Origin: Mesorhizobium sp. B2-3-4
Lineage (GTDB): Bacteria > Pseudomonadota > Alphaproteobacteria > Rhizobiales > Rhizobiaceae
DNA length: 64,000 nucleotides
Reading direction: 5' to 3'
Assembly (NCBI RefSeq): GCF_006442315.1
Contig: NZ_VFVY01000020.1
Coordinates: forward strand, 97,389 to 161,388
Shown here: positions 26,449-35,700 of the stretch, one piece after another
Layout: the number at the start of each line of letters is the position of its first letter
Numbering within the stretch: position 1 is the stretch's first letter
Program-made: the position numbers and the translations under genes
Notes under the pieces: generated by a model
The model's database searches: none
The model's input: the letters and a program-made list of their open reading frames with translations, nothing else
What the model was told of the DNA's origin: nothing

Positions 26449-27801
26449 ATGCCGCTCGACGATCGACAGGCCGCCACCATATCGCGCCGTACCGTGCTGC
26501 ACGCCGGTGCCGGTTTGCTGGGCGGCGCCATGCTGCCCGCTTTCAGTTTTTCCGCCTTCGCGGCCGACGACAAGCCCGCGATCGGCACCTGGCCGGCCGG
26601 GTCGGCAGGCGACACCGTCTATATCGGCGCCGCGGTGCCGCTCACCGGCGCCTATGCGTTGCAGGGAGCCGATGAGCTCAAGGGCTGGCAGCTCGCGGTC
26701 GAGCACATCAACAATGGCCACGAGCTGATGAAGGCGCTGGCGCCGAAGGTCGAAAAAGGGCTGCTCGGCAAGAAGGTGGAGCTGGTGTCCGCCGACAGCG
26801 CTGCCAAGCCCAATCAGGCCGTCGAGGTCGAGCAGAATTACATCAATCAGAACAAGATTATCCTGATGACCGGCTCGACGTCGTCGGCGGTCGCGGTTGC
26901 GCTGAACAAATTCGCCCAGCGCGAGAAGGTCCTCTATGTAGCGGGCATTTCCGGTTCGAACGACACGACCGGCAAGGACTGCGTCCGCTATGGCTTCCGC
27001 CAGAACCTTTTCGGCCAGACCTCCGCCGCGGCAATCGGCCCGGTGCTCCTGAAGCAGTTCGGCAAGGGCAAGAAGGCGGCGTTCATGACGCCGGACTACA
27101 CTTACGGCCACACCGTGACCAAGTCGGTGAACGACTACCTGACCTCGGAGGGCGGCTGGGAGATGGTGACCAACCAGGTGTCCCCGCTCGGTACCCAGGA
27201 CTTCAGCCAGTATCTCACCAACATCGCCAATTCCGGCGCCGAATTCCTCATCAACGTCAATTGGGGCCGCGACGCGGTGCTGTCGTCGCAGCAGGCCAAG
27301 CAGTTCGGCCTCCTGCCCAACATGAAGCTCGTCATCCCCTACCAGATCCCGTTCCTGGCCAAGGAAGTCGGTCCCGAGATCACCGAGGGCGTCTTCGCGG
27401 CCACCGATTTCTGGTGGACGCAGGAAGACCAGTATCCGCTGGCCAAGCAGTTCGTCGAGGCGTTCCAGACCAAGTTCGGATATCGGCCCGAATGGGGCGC
27501 CGAGAACAGCTATGTCAGCTTCGCCCACTGGGCGCGCATGGTCTCCGAAGCAGGCAGCTTCTATCCGCCTGATGTCATCAAGCAATATGAGAAGGGCGAG
27601 ACCATTCCCTCCCTGCTCGGCGATGTCCATTACCGGCCTGAAGACCATCAGTGCATCCGTCCCGTCGTCATCGTTCGCGGCAAGGCCAAGAAGGACATGA
27701 AGAACGACGAGGACTTCTGGGAGGTGCTCGAAGTCGTCCCGGGCGAAGGCCTGATGCAGAAGCCCGACGCTTTCGGCTGCCAGCTCGGCGACTACACCTG
27801 A
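26449..27801 (+). CDS. Branched-chain amino acid/urea-type ABC substrate-binding protein
   Basis: A 450-residue periplasmic-binding-protein-like I domain, longer than LivK. The N-terminus has a twin-arginine-like signal (SRRTVLHAGAGLLGGAMLP, cleavage near AFAADD), so Tat export is likely. DTVYIGAAVPLTGAYALQGADE is the first strand and ligand loop of Leu/Ile/Val- and amide-binding proteins. ATG at 26449 follows CAGGAGGAAC. It is first in an operon with two permease genes and two ATPase domains. An amide, urea or amino acid is the probable ligand. Confidence 0.88.
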   Translation: MPLDDRQAATISRRTVLHAGAGLLGGAMLPAFSFSAFAADDKPAIGTWPAGSAGDTVYIGAAVPLTGAYALQGADELKGWQLAVEHINNGHELMKALAPKVEKGLLGKKVELVSADSAAKPNQAVEVEQNYINQNKIILMTGSTSSAVAVALNKFAQREKVLYVAGISGSNDTTGKDCVRYGFRQNLFGQTSAAAIGPVLLKQFGKGKKAAFMTPDYTYGHTVTKSVNDYLTSEGGWEMVTNQVSPLGTQDFSQYLTNIANSGAEFLINVNWGRDAVLSSQQAKQFGLLPNMKLVIPYQIPFLAKEVGPEITEGVFAATDFWWTQEDQYPLAKQFVEAFQTKFGYRPEWGAENSYVSFAHWARMVSEAGSFYPPDVIKQYEKGETIPSLLGDVHYRPEDHQCIRPVVIVRGKAKKDMKNDEDFWEVLEVVPGEGLMQKPDAFGCQLGDYT

Positions 27802-27816
27802 CCCTGACCCTCTCCC

Positions 27817-27850
27817 GAGCCTTCTCCGCCCCTAGGGGTGGAGAAGGCTC
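27817..27850 (+). terminator. Hairpin after the binding-protein gene
   Basis: GAGCCTTCTCC and GGAGAAGGCTC form an 11-bp stem; the enclosed bases add CCCC-TA-GGGG. It lies 16 bases after the stop codon and is followed by only a short T-rich stretch. It probably sets a higher binding-protein transcript level (partial terminator or 3' end stabiliser) before the permease genes, as is common in ABC operons. Confidence 0.65.
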
Positions 27851-27994
27851 TTCCTGTGACCGGACAGCCGTTCCGAGGCAGGGTGCACCGACAATCCATC
27901 GATGGCGATGGGCTGTCGAAAGTTCGCCGATTCACTGCCATGATGGCAGTGACGGGCAACACGGATTTACCTCAACCTCAATGCGGACGGCAGC

Positions 27995-28870
27995 GTGATA
28001 AACTGGGCCAACTTCATTTCACAATGCTTCAACGGGCTGGTGCTGGGCGCATTGCTGGCGCTGATCTCGTCGGGCCTGACAATCATCTACGGCACGCTGG
28101 GCGTGCTGAACCTGGCGCATGGCGCGATGTTCATGCTGGGCGGCTATGCCGGCTGGCTCGCCTATAGCTATACCGGCTCCTATCTTGCCGCGGTCGCCGC
28201 CGGCTCGCTGTTCGTCATGGTCGTCGGCATCGTGATGGAGCGGCTGATCATCCGCCATTTCTATACCAGGCCATATGAGGACCAGCTTCTCGTCACCTTT
28301 GGCCTCGGCATCGTTTTCGTCGAGGCGGTGCGCTTTTTCTTCGGCTCCCTGTCGCAGACTGTGCCGCCGCCGGGGCCGCTGGTCGGCATCACCAATCTCG
28401 GCTTCATGATCTACCCGACCTACCGGCTGGCCCTGCTCGGCATCGTCGCCGTGGCGCTGCTGATCCTCTATTTCGTTCTCTACCGCACCCGCATCGGCAT
28501 GATCGTGCGCGCCGGCATCGAGGATTCGGGGATGGTCGATTCGCTCGGCATCGATGTCTACAAGGTCTTCATGCTGGTGTTCGGCATCGGCGCCATGGCG
28601 GCGGGCTTCGCCGGCATCGTCAACGCGCCCGTCGTATCGATCGCACCCGATGTCGGCGAGGCGATCCTTGTGCAGACCTTCGTGGTCGTGGTCATCGGCG
28701 GCGTCGGCTCTTTCCCCGGCGCCGTCATCGGCGGCCTCATCGCCGGCGAGATCATATCGATCACCTCGATGTTCAACCCGGGTTACTCCTACATCATGCT
28801 GTTCGTGGCGATGACCTTGGTTCTGGTGCTGCGCCCACACGGGCTGTTCGGCCAGGCCGGTCGCGAATAG
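27995..28870 (+). CDS. Branched-chain amino acid-type ABC permease (LivH-like)
   Basis: A 291-residue inner-membrane permease from a GTG start. NFISQCFNGLVLGALLAL and SSGLTIIYGTLGVLNLAHG are LivH signatures, and VVVIGGVGSFPGAVIGGLIAGE is the conserved late loop. It follows a 193-base gap containing the hairpin at 27817. It partners with the LivM half of the next protein. Confidence 0.9.
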   Translation: MINWANFISQCFNGLVLGALLALISSGLTIIYGTLGVLNLAHGAMFMLGGYAGWLAYSYTGSYLAAVAAGSLFVMVVGIVMERLIIRHFYTRPYEDQLLVTFGLGIVFVEAVRFFFGSLSQTVPPPGPLVGITNLGFMIYPTYRLALLGIVAVALLILYFVLYRTRIGMIVRAGIEDSGMVDSLGIDVYKVFMLVFGIGAMAAGFAGIVNAPVVSIAPDVGEAILVQTFVVVVIGGVGSFPGAVIGGLIAGEIISITSMFNPGYSYIMLFVAMTLVLVLRPHGLFGQAGRE

Positions 28871-28881
28871 GGGTGCCCGTC

Positions 28882-30723
28882 ATGCAGATGAAACGCCCCT
28901 ATCTGGCCGAGCTGATCACCGCCCTGGCGCTGATCCTGGCGCCATTCGTCCTGCCCCATCTCGGCTTTTCGCCGAGCACCATGAACCGCATCCTGATCTG
29001 GGGTCTGTTCGGCCTCGGCTTCGACATCCTGTTCGGCTACACCGGGCTGTTGTCCTTCGGCCAGTCCGCCTTCTACGGCACCGGCGGCATGTTTGCCGCC
29101 TACCTGCTCACCGAGGCGGGTTTCGACTACGTCATGGTCGCCATCATACTCGGTGCGGTCGTGGCCGGCGCCGTCGGCTATCTTATCGGCCTGATCGCGT
29201 TGCGGCGCACCGGCATCTATTTCGCCATGATCACGGTGGCGATCGCCGAGGTGTTCTTCTTCGTCGAATTCAACCCCCTCTCGGCCTATACCGGCGGCGA
29301 GAACGGCCTTCCCGGCGTGCCGACGCCGGAGTTCAATCTCGGCTTCACGGTGCTGAAATTCAACACCGACTGGACGATGTATATCTTCCTGGCCTTCTGG
29401 TACTTCATCGGCATCGCCGCCGCGCTGCGTATAGTTCGCTCACCCGTCGGCGCGATCCTTTCGGCCATCCGCGACAATCCGCTGCGCGCCGCGGCACTCG
29501 GTCACGACATCCACGGCTACAAGCTGACCGCCTTCGTCGTGGCGGCGATCTATGCCGGTTTCGCCGGCGGCCTGCTTGGCACCATGCAGGGTTTCATGCC
29601 GCCGGACGCCTTCATGTTCGACACCTCCGGCCAACTCGTCATGCAGACCGCGATCGGCGGCACCGGCACGCTGTTCGGGCCTTTGGTCGGCGCCACGGTG
29701 TGGCTCTATCTCAGCGACTTCTTCCAGAACACGCTGCATCTTGGCGCAACCTGGAAGCTGGTGCTCGGCATCGTCTTCGTGCTTCTCGTGGTATTCCTGC
29801 GGCACGGCATCGTCGGCGCCATCGTCGACCTGTACCGGCTGGTTGCGAAAGCCGGCAAGAACGCTCGACCGGCCGAGCGGGTCGATACGGCGGCAGCCGC
29901 GTTCGACCCGGCAGCGATTGAGCCGATGCCGGCGCGGCGACGCGGCGACGCGGCGACCTCCGGACCGATCCTGCAAGCGAGTGGCCTGACCAAGCGCTAT
30001 GGCGGCCTTGCCGCCAACAGCGACATCGACTTTTCCGTCGACCATGGCGAGATGCGCGGCATCATCGGGCCGAACGGCGCGGGCAAAACCACCTTCTTCA
30101 AAATGCTGACCTGCGAGATCGCGCCGACGTCAGGCACGATCATGTTCGAGGGCCGCGACATCACCGGCAAGAGCGTCACCGACGTGTGCCAGTTCGGCCT
30201 GACCAAGAGCTACCAGATCAACCAGCTGTTCGACCGGCTGACCGTGCGCCGCAATCTGACGATCGCGGCGCTGGGCGAGACCCGCGGCAAGTTCAGGCTC
30301 GATCTGTTCAAGGGTCTTCACGGCGTTCCCGGTCTCGGCGAACAGGTCGAGCGCACGGCGGCGCTGGTCAACCTGACGGCGCGACTGGACGTCCCCGTTT
30401 CGGAGCTCGCCTATGGCGAAAAGCGCCGGCTGGAGATCGGACTGGCGCTGGCCACCTCCCCCAGCCTGCTTCTGCTCGACGAACCGCTCGCCGGCATGAG
30501 CCCGCGCGAGCGCGTCGAAACCGTGGCGCTGCTCAAGGCGATCGCGCGCGGCCGCACCATGATCATCATCGACCACGACATGGATGCCTTGTTCGAACTG
30601 GTCGGCAAGGTGACCGTGCTGCAGGAGGGCAAGGTGCTGGTGGAAGGCACGCCGGCCGAGATCAAGACCAACGCAAAGGTGCAGGAAGCCTATCTCGGCG
30701 GCGTGCATGGAGAGATGGCATGA
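28882..30723 (+). CDS. Fused LivM-like permease and LivG-like ATPase
   Basis: A 613-residue fusion. Residues 1 to about 325 are a LivM-type permease (FGYTGLLSFGQSAFYGTGG, RDNPLRAAALGHDIHGYK). A linker rich in Ala and Arg follows, then from about residue 365 an ATPase with Walker A GPNGAGKTTFF, the LivG-type signature LAYGEKRRLEIG and Walker B LLLLDEPLAGMSP. ATG at 28882 has AGGGG 8 bases upstream; a GTG at 28873 is also in frame. The frame is unbroken. The fusion fixes permease and ATPase in one chain. Confidence 0.9.
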   Translation: MQMKRPYLAELITALALILAPFVLPHLGFSPSTMNRILIWGLFGLGFDILFGYTGLLSFGQSAFYGTGGMFAAYLLTEAGFDYVMVAIILGAVVAGAVGYLIGLIALRRTGIYFAMITVAIAEVFFFVEFNPLSAYTGGENGLPGVPTPEFNLGFTVLKFNTDWTMYIFLAFWYFIGIAAALRIVRSPVGAILSAIRDNPLRAAALGHDIHGYKLTAFVVAAIYAGFAGGLLGTMQGFMPPDAFMFDTSGQLVMQTAIGGTGTLFGPLVGATVWLYLSDFFQNTLHLGATWKLVLGIVFVLLVVFLRHGIVGAIVDLYRLVAKAGKNARPAERVDTAAAAFDPAAIEPMPARRRGDAATSGPILQASGLTKRYGGLAANSDIDFSVDHGEMRGIIGPNGAGKTTFFKMLTCEIAPTSGTIMFEGRDITGKSVTDVCQFGLTKSYQINQLFDRLTVRRNLTIAALGETRGKFRLDLFKGLHGVPGLGEQVERTAALVNLTARLDVPVSELAYGEKRRLEIGLALATSPSLLLLDEPLAGMSPRERVETVALLKAIARGRTMIIIDHDMDALFELVGKVTVLQEGKVLVEGTPAEIKTNAKVQEAYLGGVHGEMA

Positions 30724-31418
30724 GCCTGCTCGAGGTCAGCGGACTGAACAGCTACTATGGCGACAGCCACATCCTGTTCGATGTCGCATTGAAGGTCGAG
30801 AAGAACGAGGTGGTGGCGCTGCTCGGCCGCAACGGCGCGGGCAAATCGACGACGCTGAAGAGCCTGATGGGCGTGGTGACGCCGCGCGCCGGCAGCGTCA
30901 AACTGGACGGCGAGGAACTCGCCGGCAAGAAGGCGCACAGCATCGCCAGGCGCGGGATGCAGCTCGTGCACGAGAACCGCCGCATCTTCGGCAGCCTGAG
31001 CGTCGAAGAAAACATCATTCTCGCCGGGTTGACCGCGCAGAACAAATGGCCGCTGGAACGTATCTACGCCATGTTCCCACGGCTGAAGGAGCGGCGCGGC
31101 AGCCGCGGCACCGACCTGTCCGGCGGCGAGCAGCAGATGCTGGCGATCGCGCGCGCTTTGGTGCGCGATCCGAAAATCGTGCTGCTCGACGAGCCCTTCG
31201 AAGGGCTTGCCCCCGTCATCGTGCACGACCTCGTGCGTGCCTGCCGCGAACTGGCACAGGCCGGACAGACCATGGTGTTGGTGGAGCAGAACCTCGCCGC
31301 GACGCTGGCGCTCGCCAGCCGGGTCTATATCATCAACAACGGCCACATCGCGCATGAGGGCCCGGCTGCGGAGCTGAAGCAGCAGCCGGAACTGCTGCAG
31401 CGCTATCTCGGCGTCTAA
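30720..31418 (+). CDS. Branched-chain amino acid-type ABC ATPase (LivF-like)
   Basis: A 232-residue ATPase: MSLLEVSGLNSYYGDSHIL start, Walker A GRNGAGKST near residue 36, signature DLSGGEQQMLAIARAL, Walker B VLLDEPFEGLAP and H-loop VLVEQNL. ATG overlaps the stop of the fused permease-ATPase (ATGA). It supplies the second ATPase of the importer. The same strand is open upstream in this frame, but that stretch lies under the previous gene and is not coding. Confidence 0.93.
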   Translation: MSLLEVSGLNSYYGDSHILFDVALKVEKNEVVALLGRNGAGKSTTLKSLMGVVTPRAGSVKLDGEELAGKKAHSIARRGMQLVHENRRIFGSLSVEENIILAGLTAQNKWPLERIYAMFPRLKERRGSRGTDLSGGEQQMLAIARALVRDPKIVLLDEPFEGLAPVIVHDLVRACRELAQAGQTMVLVEQNLAATLALASRVYIINNGHIAHEGPAAELKQQPELLQRYLGV

Positions 31419-31472
31419 GGCCGCCGGAATTTCCGCTACCGACAGGTTGTCGCAACCGCCGAGGGCCCAGCG

Positions 31473-32441
31473 CTACCCGCTCATGTGACTGGCAGCGCGG
31501 ATATCCGACGGCGTCAGGCCGTAGCGGCGGCGGAAGCATTGGTTGAAATAAGAAATATCGCTGAAACCGGATGTGAGGGCGATTTCGCTGACGCGCAGAC
31601 TGAGGTTGCGGCGGTCGACCAGCATCGCATGCGCCTTCTGCAGGCGAAATTCCAGGATGCGGGCGCTGAGACTTGTGCCGGTTTCGTGCAACAGGTCCTG
31701 CACATAGCGAGGCGATAGCCTTAGCTTGCGCGCTATGTCGGTAACGGAGAAGGCCGGGTTCGCGTAACCCGCTTTGATCTCGGAGAGCACTTCGCGCACC
31801 CGCGCGGCGCGCAGGCCGCGCAATTGTGCGATTTCCGCGGCCTCGCGCGTCGCGCCTATGGCGAGCGAGACCAGGTCTGTGAGATGCGTTGCAACGGTCT
31901 GCTTGACCTGCGGCGACGACAGGTCGAGGTCCGCCAGTCCGTCGACATAGTGGAACAGCAATCGCACCTCGGGCCGGCTCAGCGAAAGCGCGCGTATCGG
32001 CGGGTCGTCGATCGCGTCCGACAGCGGAGCGACGAGCCCGCGCTTGATCTGCACGGTCCTGAGAGAGGTGCGCGGGGACATGAAGCGAATGCGGGACGAC
32101 AGCGAGGTCAGCACCGCCTCCGACGAGGTCGTCCGCAACGCCTCGTTGCCGTTGCGCGAAGCGATGAAGCCATCGGCGGCAACGGAAATGAAGATATCGT
32201 CATTGCCGTCGGAGAGCAATTCACTCGTGCGCTCGCCCGAAACGGCTGAAAAGCTTCCAAGAGAAACCATTATGCCTGGCAAGGAATGCGTGTAGGCATC
32301 GATCCAGATTGGTTCATCGGAGATCGGCGCGACCTCCATGCGCATCGCGATTTTCCCGTAGAAGTCGCGGATCATCTCATCGCGATGCTTCTCGGGAATG
32401 TCGTCCGTCGACAATCGAACCGGCTGATATTTCGGGGTCAT
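31473..32441 (-). CDS. AraC-family transcriptional regulator
   Basis: A 322-residue regulator. The C-terminal 100 residues hold two HTH motifs (FSVTDIARKLRLSPRYVQDLL and LRVSEIALTSGFSDISYFNQCF). The N-terminal domain resembles the AraC-binding-like cupin of the NdR/FeaR type. It faces the end of the LivF gene and is divergent from the autotransporter, so either could be a target. Start MTPKYQPV at 32441; the frame extends upstream without a better start. Confidence 0.85.
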   Translation of the reverse strand: MTPKYQPVRLSTDDIPEKHRDEMIRDFYGKIAMRMEVAPISDEPIWIDAYTHSLPGIMVSLGSFSAVSGERTSELLSDGNDDIFISVAADGFIASRNGNEALRTTSSEAVLTSLSSRIRFMSPRTSLRTVQIKRGLVAPLSDAIDDPPIRALSLSRPEVRLLFHYVDGLADLDLSSPQVKQTVATHLTDLVSLAIGATREAAEIAQLRGLRAARVREVLSEIKAGYANPAFSVTDIARKLRLSPRYVQDLLHETGTSLSARILEFRLQKAHAMLVDRRNLSLRVSEIALTSGFSDISYFNQCFRRRYGLTPSDIRAASHMSG

Positions 32442-32740
32442 TGCACGACAATTTGTTGAGTTGGTGCAGGTTATTGGAGTCCCGCATTGCCGTCGCTCGG
32501 GAGACGGACGCGATTTGTGCGTCAAACTGACGCAGCTATGCGCTCCAGCACAAGAAACTGCGCAGCAACTCAATCAACCCTGGGGTGGGTTGCCGAAAGA
32601 CCACACGCATCGGCAAACGATGCCGACTGCGCTTCAGCCAAAGATTGAGCGCGCCCCTGCCCAAGACCGCATGCGCCGAGCCTGTAGATTCCGCCACGGA
32701 TGCGGGCGCTGCCCGTAGCATGAAAGACCGGGGGAATTCG

Positions 32741-35700
32741 ATGAAAAATAGAGCGTGCGCAATTCGCGCGCGGGCGTTGCTTGGCGGCACCGCCTTGTTT
32801 CTCTTGCCGATGTCTCCTGCCATGGCGACGGACTGGACCGGTACGACCTCCTCCAACTGGTTCAATGCGTCCAACTGGACGGCCGGCGTCCCAGGCGCGG
32901 TCCTCACGAACATCGACAGGATCTCTCCGAATCCTACGGTCGTCGGTGCGCCCGGCGCACAGACCGGTACCCTCGATGTGGGCGTCCTCGCCAAGGGCCA
33001 GCTTACCATCCAGACCGGAGGAACGGTTGGCAGCACTGCCGGCAGAGTGGGCGTAAACCCCGGTTCGACGGGCACGGTGACGGTGACTGGGGCAGGCTCG
33101 CAATGGACCATTGTCAACGATCTCTATGCCGGATTCGCCGCCACCGGCACGCTGACCATCCAGAATGGTGGCCAAGTTCACAACGCCAAAGGACTTATTG
33201 GCTTTGGGCCCAACGCGACCGGCACCGTGACCGTTGATGGCGCTGGCTCGAAATGGATCAACGGCGACGTTCTTCTCGTCGGAGATCAAGGCACTGGCAC
33301 GCTGACCATCAGCAACGGGGGCGTGGTGACCAGCAGCGACGGTGGCGTTGGCTGGCTCGGCGGTGCAACGGGTACTGTCACCGTTGACGGCGCCGGCTCC
33401 TCCTGGACCAGCAGCACGGGCATGGTCGTCGGCGGCAGTGAAAGCTCAACCGGCGGGGTGGGCTCGCTGACGATCACCAATGGCGCCAAGGTGGCCAACA
33501 CCTTGCGAGGCGCTCTGGCCGCCTCCAACGGGGCGGTTGGCACGGTCAAGGTCGATGGCTCCGGATCGACGTGGACGAATGGCTCGGACTTGACTGTTGC
33601 CGGGTACGGCACCGCGCTCCTAAGCGTTACCAATGGCGGTAAAGTCGCGAGCGACAACGGCTATCTGGCTGAGCGCGCGATCGGCAACGCAGCGGTGATT
33701 GTCAGCGGCGCAGGCTCGGCCTGGACCACGACCCACGACCTCTTCGTCGGCTATGGCGGCACCGGAACTCTGATCGTACAGGACGGCGCTGCGGTCAACG
33801 TGGGCGGCTCCGTGATCATCGCGGATCTCGCGGGCTCGACCGGCACGCTGGACATCGGCGCGCCCGCCATCCAGGCGCCGGTGGCCACGGGCACGCTGAA
33901 TGCCGGCACCGTGTCGTTCGGCGCCGGCACCGGCACGATCAACTTCAAGCATTCCGATCCTGCTTATAGCTTCGCTCCGAAGATCCAGGGCCTCGGCACC
34001 ATCAACCAGATTGCCGGCAACACAATCCTGACCGCCAACTCCAGCGGCTTCACCGGCGCTGCCAATGTTACCGGCGGGCGCCTGACGGTCGATGGAAAGC
34101 TTGGCGGTTCGGTCGCCGTCCAGTCCGGCGGCACGCTTGCCGGCTCCGGCACCGTGGGCGCCGTTTCCGTCGCCAATGGCGGCACGCTCGCCGGCGTTCA
34201 GGGCCAGACGTTGACCACCGGCAATCTCACGCTCGCCTCCGCCTCGAACGTCAACGTCTCACTCGGTACGGCGGGCAACACCACCGGCCTGTTCAAGGTC
34301 AACGGCAACCTCACGCTCGACGGCGCGCTCAACGTCGCCGATGCCGGCGGTTTCGGCCAGGGTGTCTATCGTATCATCGACTATACCGGCGCGCTCACCG
34401 ACAACGGCCTCAATGTCGGCATGATGCCCGCGGGCAACAACGGCGCTGTGCAGACCTCCGTGGCGAACCAGGTCAACCTAGTCGTCTCGGTCAACGACAC
34501 GCAGTTCTGGAACGGCTCGACAACGACGGCCGACGGCACCATCCACGGCGGCAACGGCACCTGGATCGCCGGACCGACGAACTGGACCGACGCCAACGGT
34601 GCGACCGCCAGCGCCTGGGGCGGCCAGTTCGCGGTGTTCCAGACCAATCCGGGCACGGTGACGGTCGATAGCTCCGCGGGGGCGATCGCGACGACCGGCA
34701 TGCAGTTCATCGGCGCGGGGTGGACCGTCTCGGGCGATCCGGTCACGCTCGCCGGCGCCGGCGGCAACACCACCATCCGCGTCGGCGACGGAACGGCGGC
34801 CGGCGCCGGTTACAGCGCCACCATCGGCTCCGAACTCACCGGCGCCAGCGGCCTGGTCAAGGACGACCTCGGCACGCTGATCCTGACCGGCGAAAACAGC
34901 TACACCGGCGGCACCATCATCGGCGCCGGCACGCTCCAGATCGGCAATGGTGGCACCAGCGGGTCGATCGCCGGCGACGTCGCCGACAATGGCGTGCTTG
35001 CCTTCGACCGTTCCGACGACCTGACTTTCGCGGGCACCATCACCGGTTCGGGTTCGGTGAATCTGATCGCGGGCGGCGTTTCGTTGACCGCCGACAGCAG
35101 CTATACCGGCGGCACCACGATCGCCAGCGGCGCCTCGCTGGCACTCGGCAATGGCGGCACCACCGGGTCGATCACAGGCGACGTCACCGACAACGGGGAA
35201 CTTGCGTTTGTCCGTTCGGACGAGTTGGTTTTCACCGGCGCGATCACTGGTTCCGGTTCGGTGCAGCTTGTCGCCGGCCTCGTGGCGGTGACCGCCGACA
35301 ACAACTACACCGGCGGCACGATCATCTCGGGCGGCGCAGCCCTCGCCATCGGTGATGGCGGGACCAGCGGATCGATTGCGGGGAACGTCGCGGATGCCGG
35401 CGTGCTGGGTTTCTACCGCTCGGATGATTTCAGTTTCGCGGGCGTGATCTCGGGAACCGGCGCGATCAGCCAGATCGGCACCGGCACGACGACGCTGACC
35501 GGCGACAGCAGCAGCTTCAGCGGCCTGACGAATGTCATCAAAGGGGCCCTGCGCGTCGACGGGACGCTGGGCGGCTCCGTCGATGTCCAGACGGGCGCCA
35601 GGCTTGCAGGCTCCGGCACGGTCGGCGACACCGTCGTCGACGGCACAGTCGCGCCGGGCGGTTCGATCGGCACGTTGAACGTGACCGGCGGCATCGCCTT

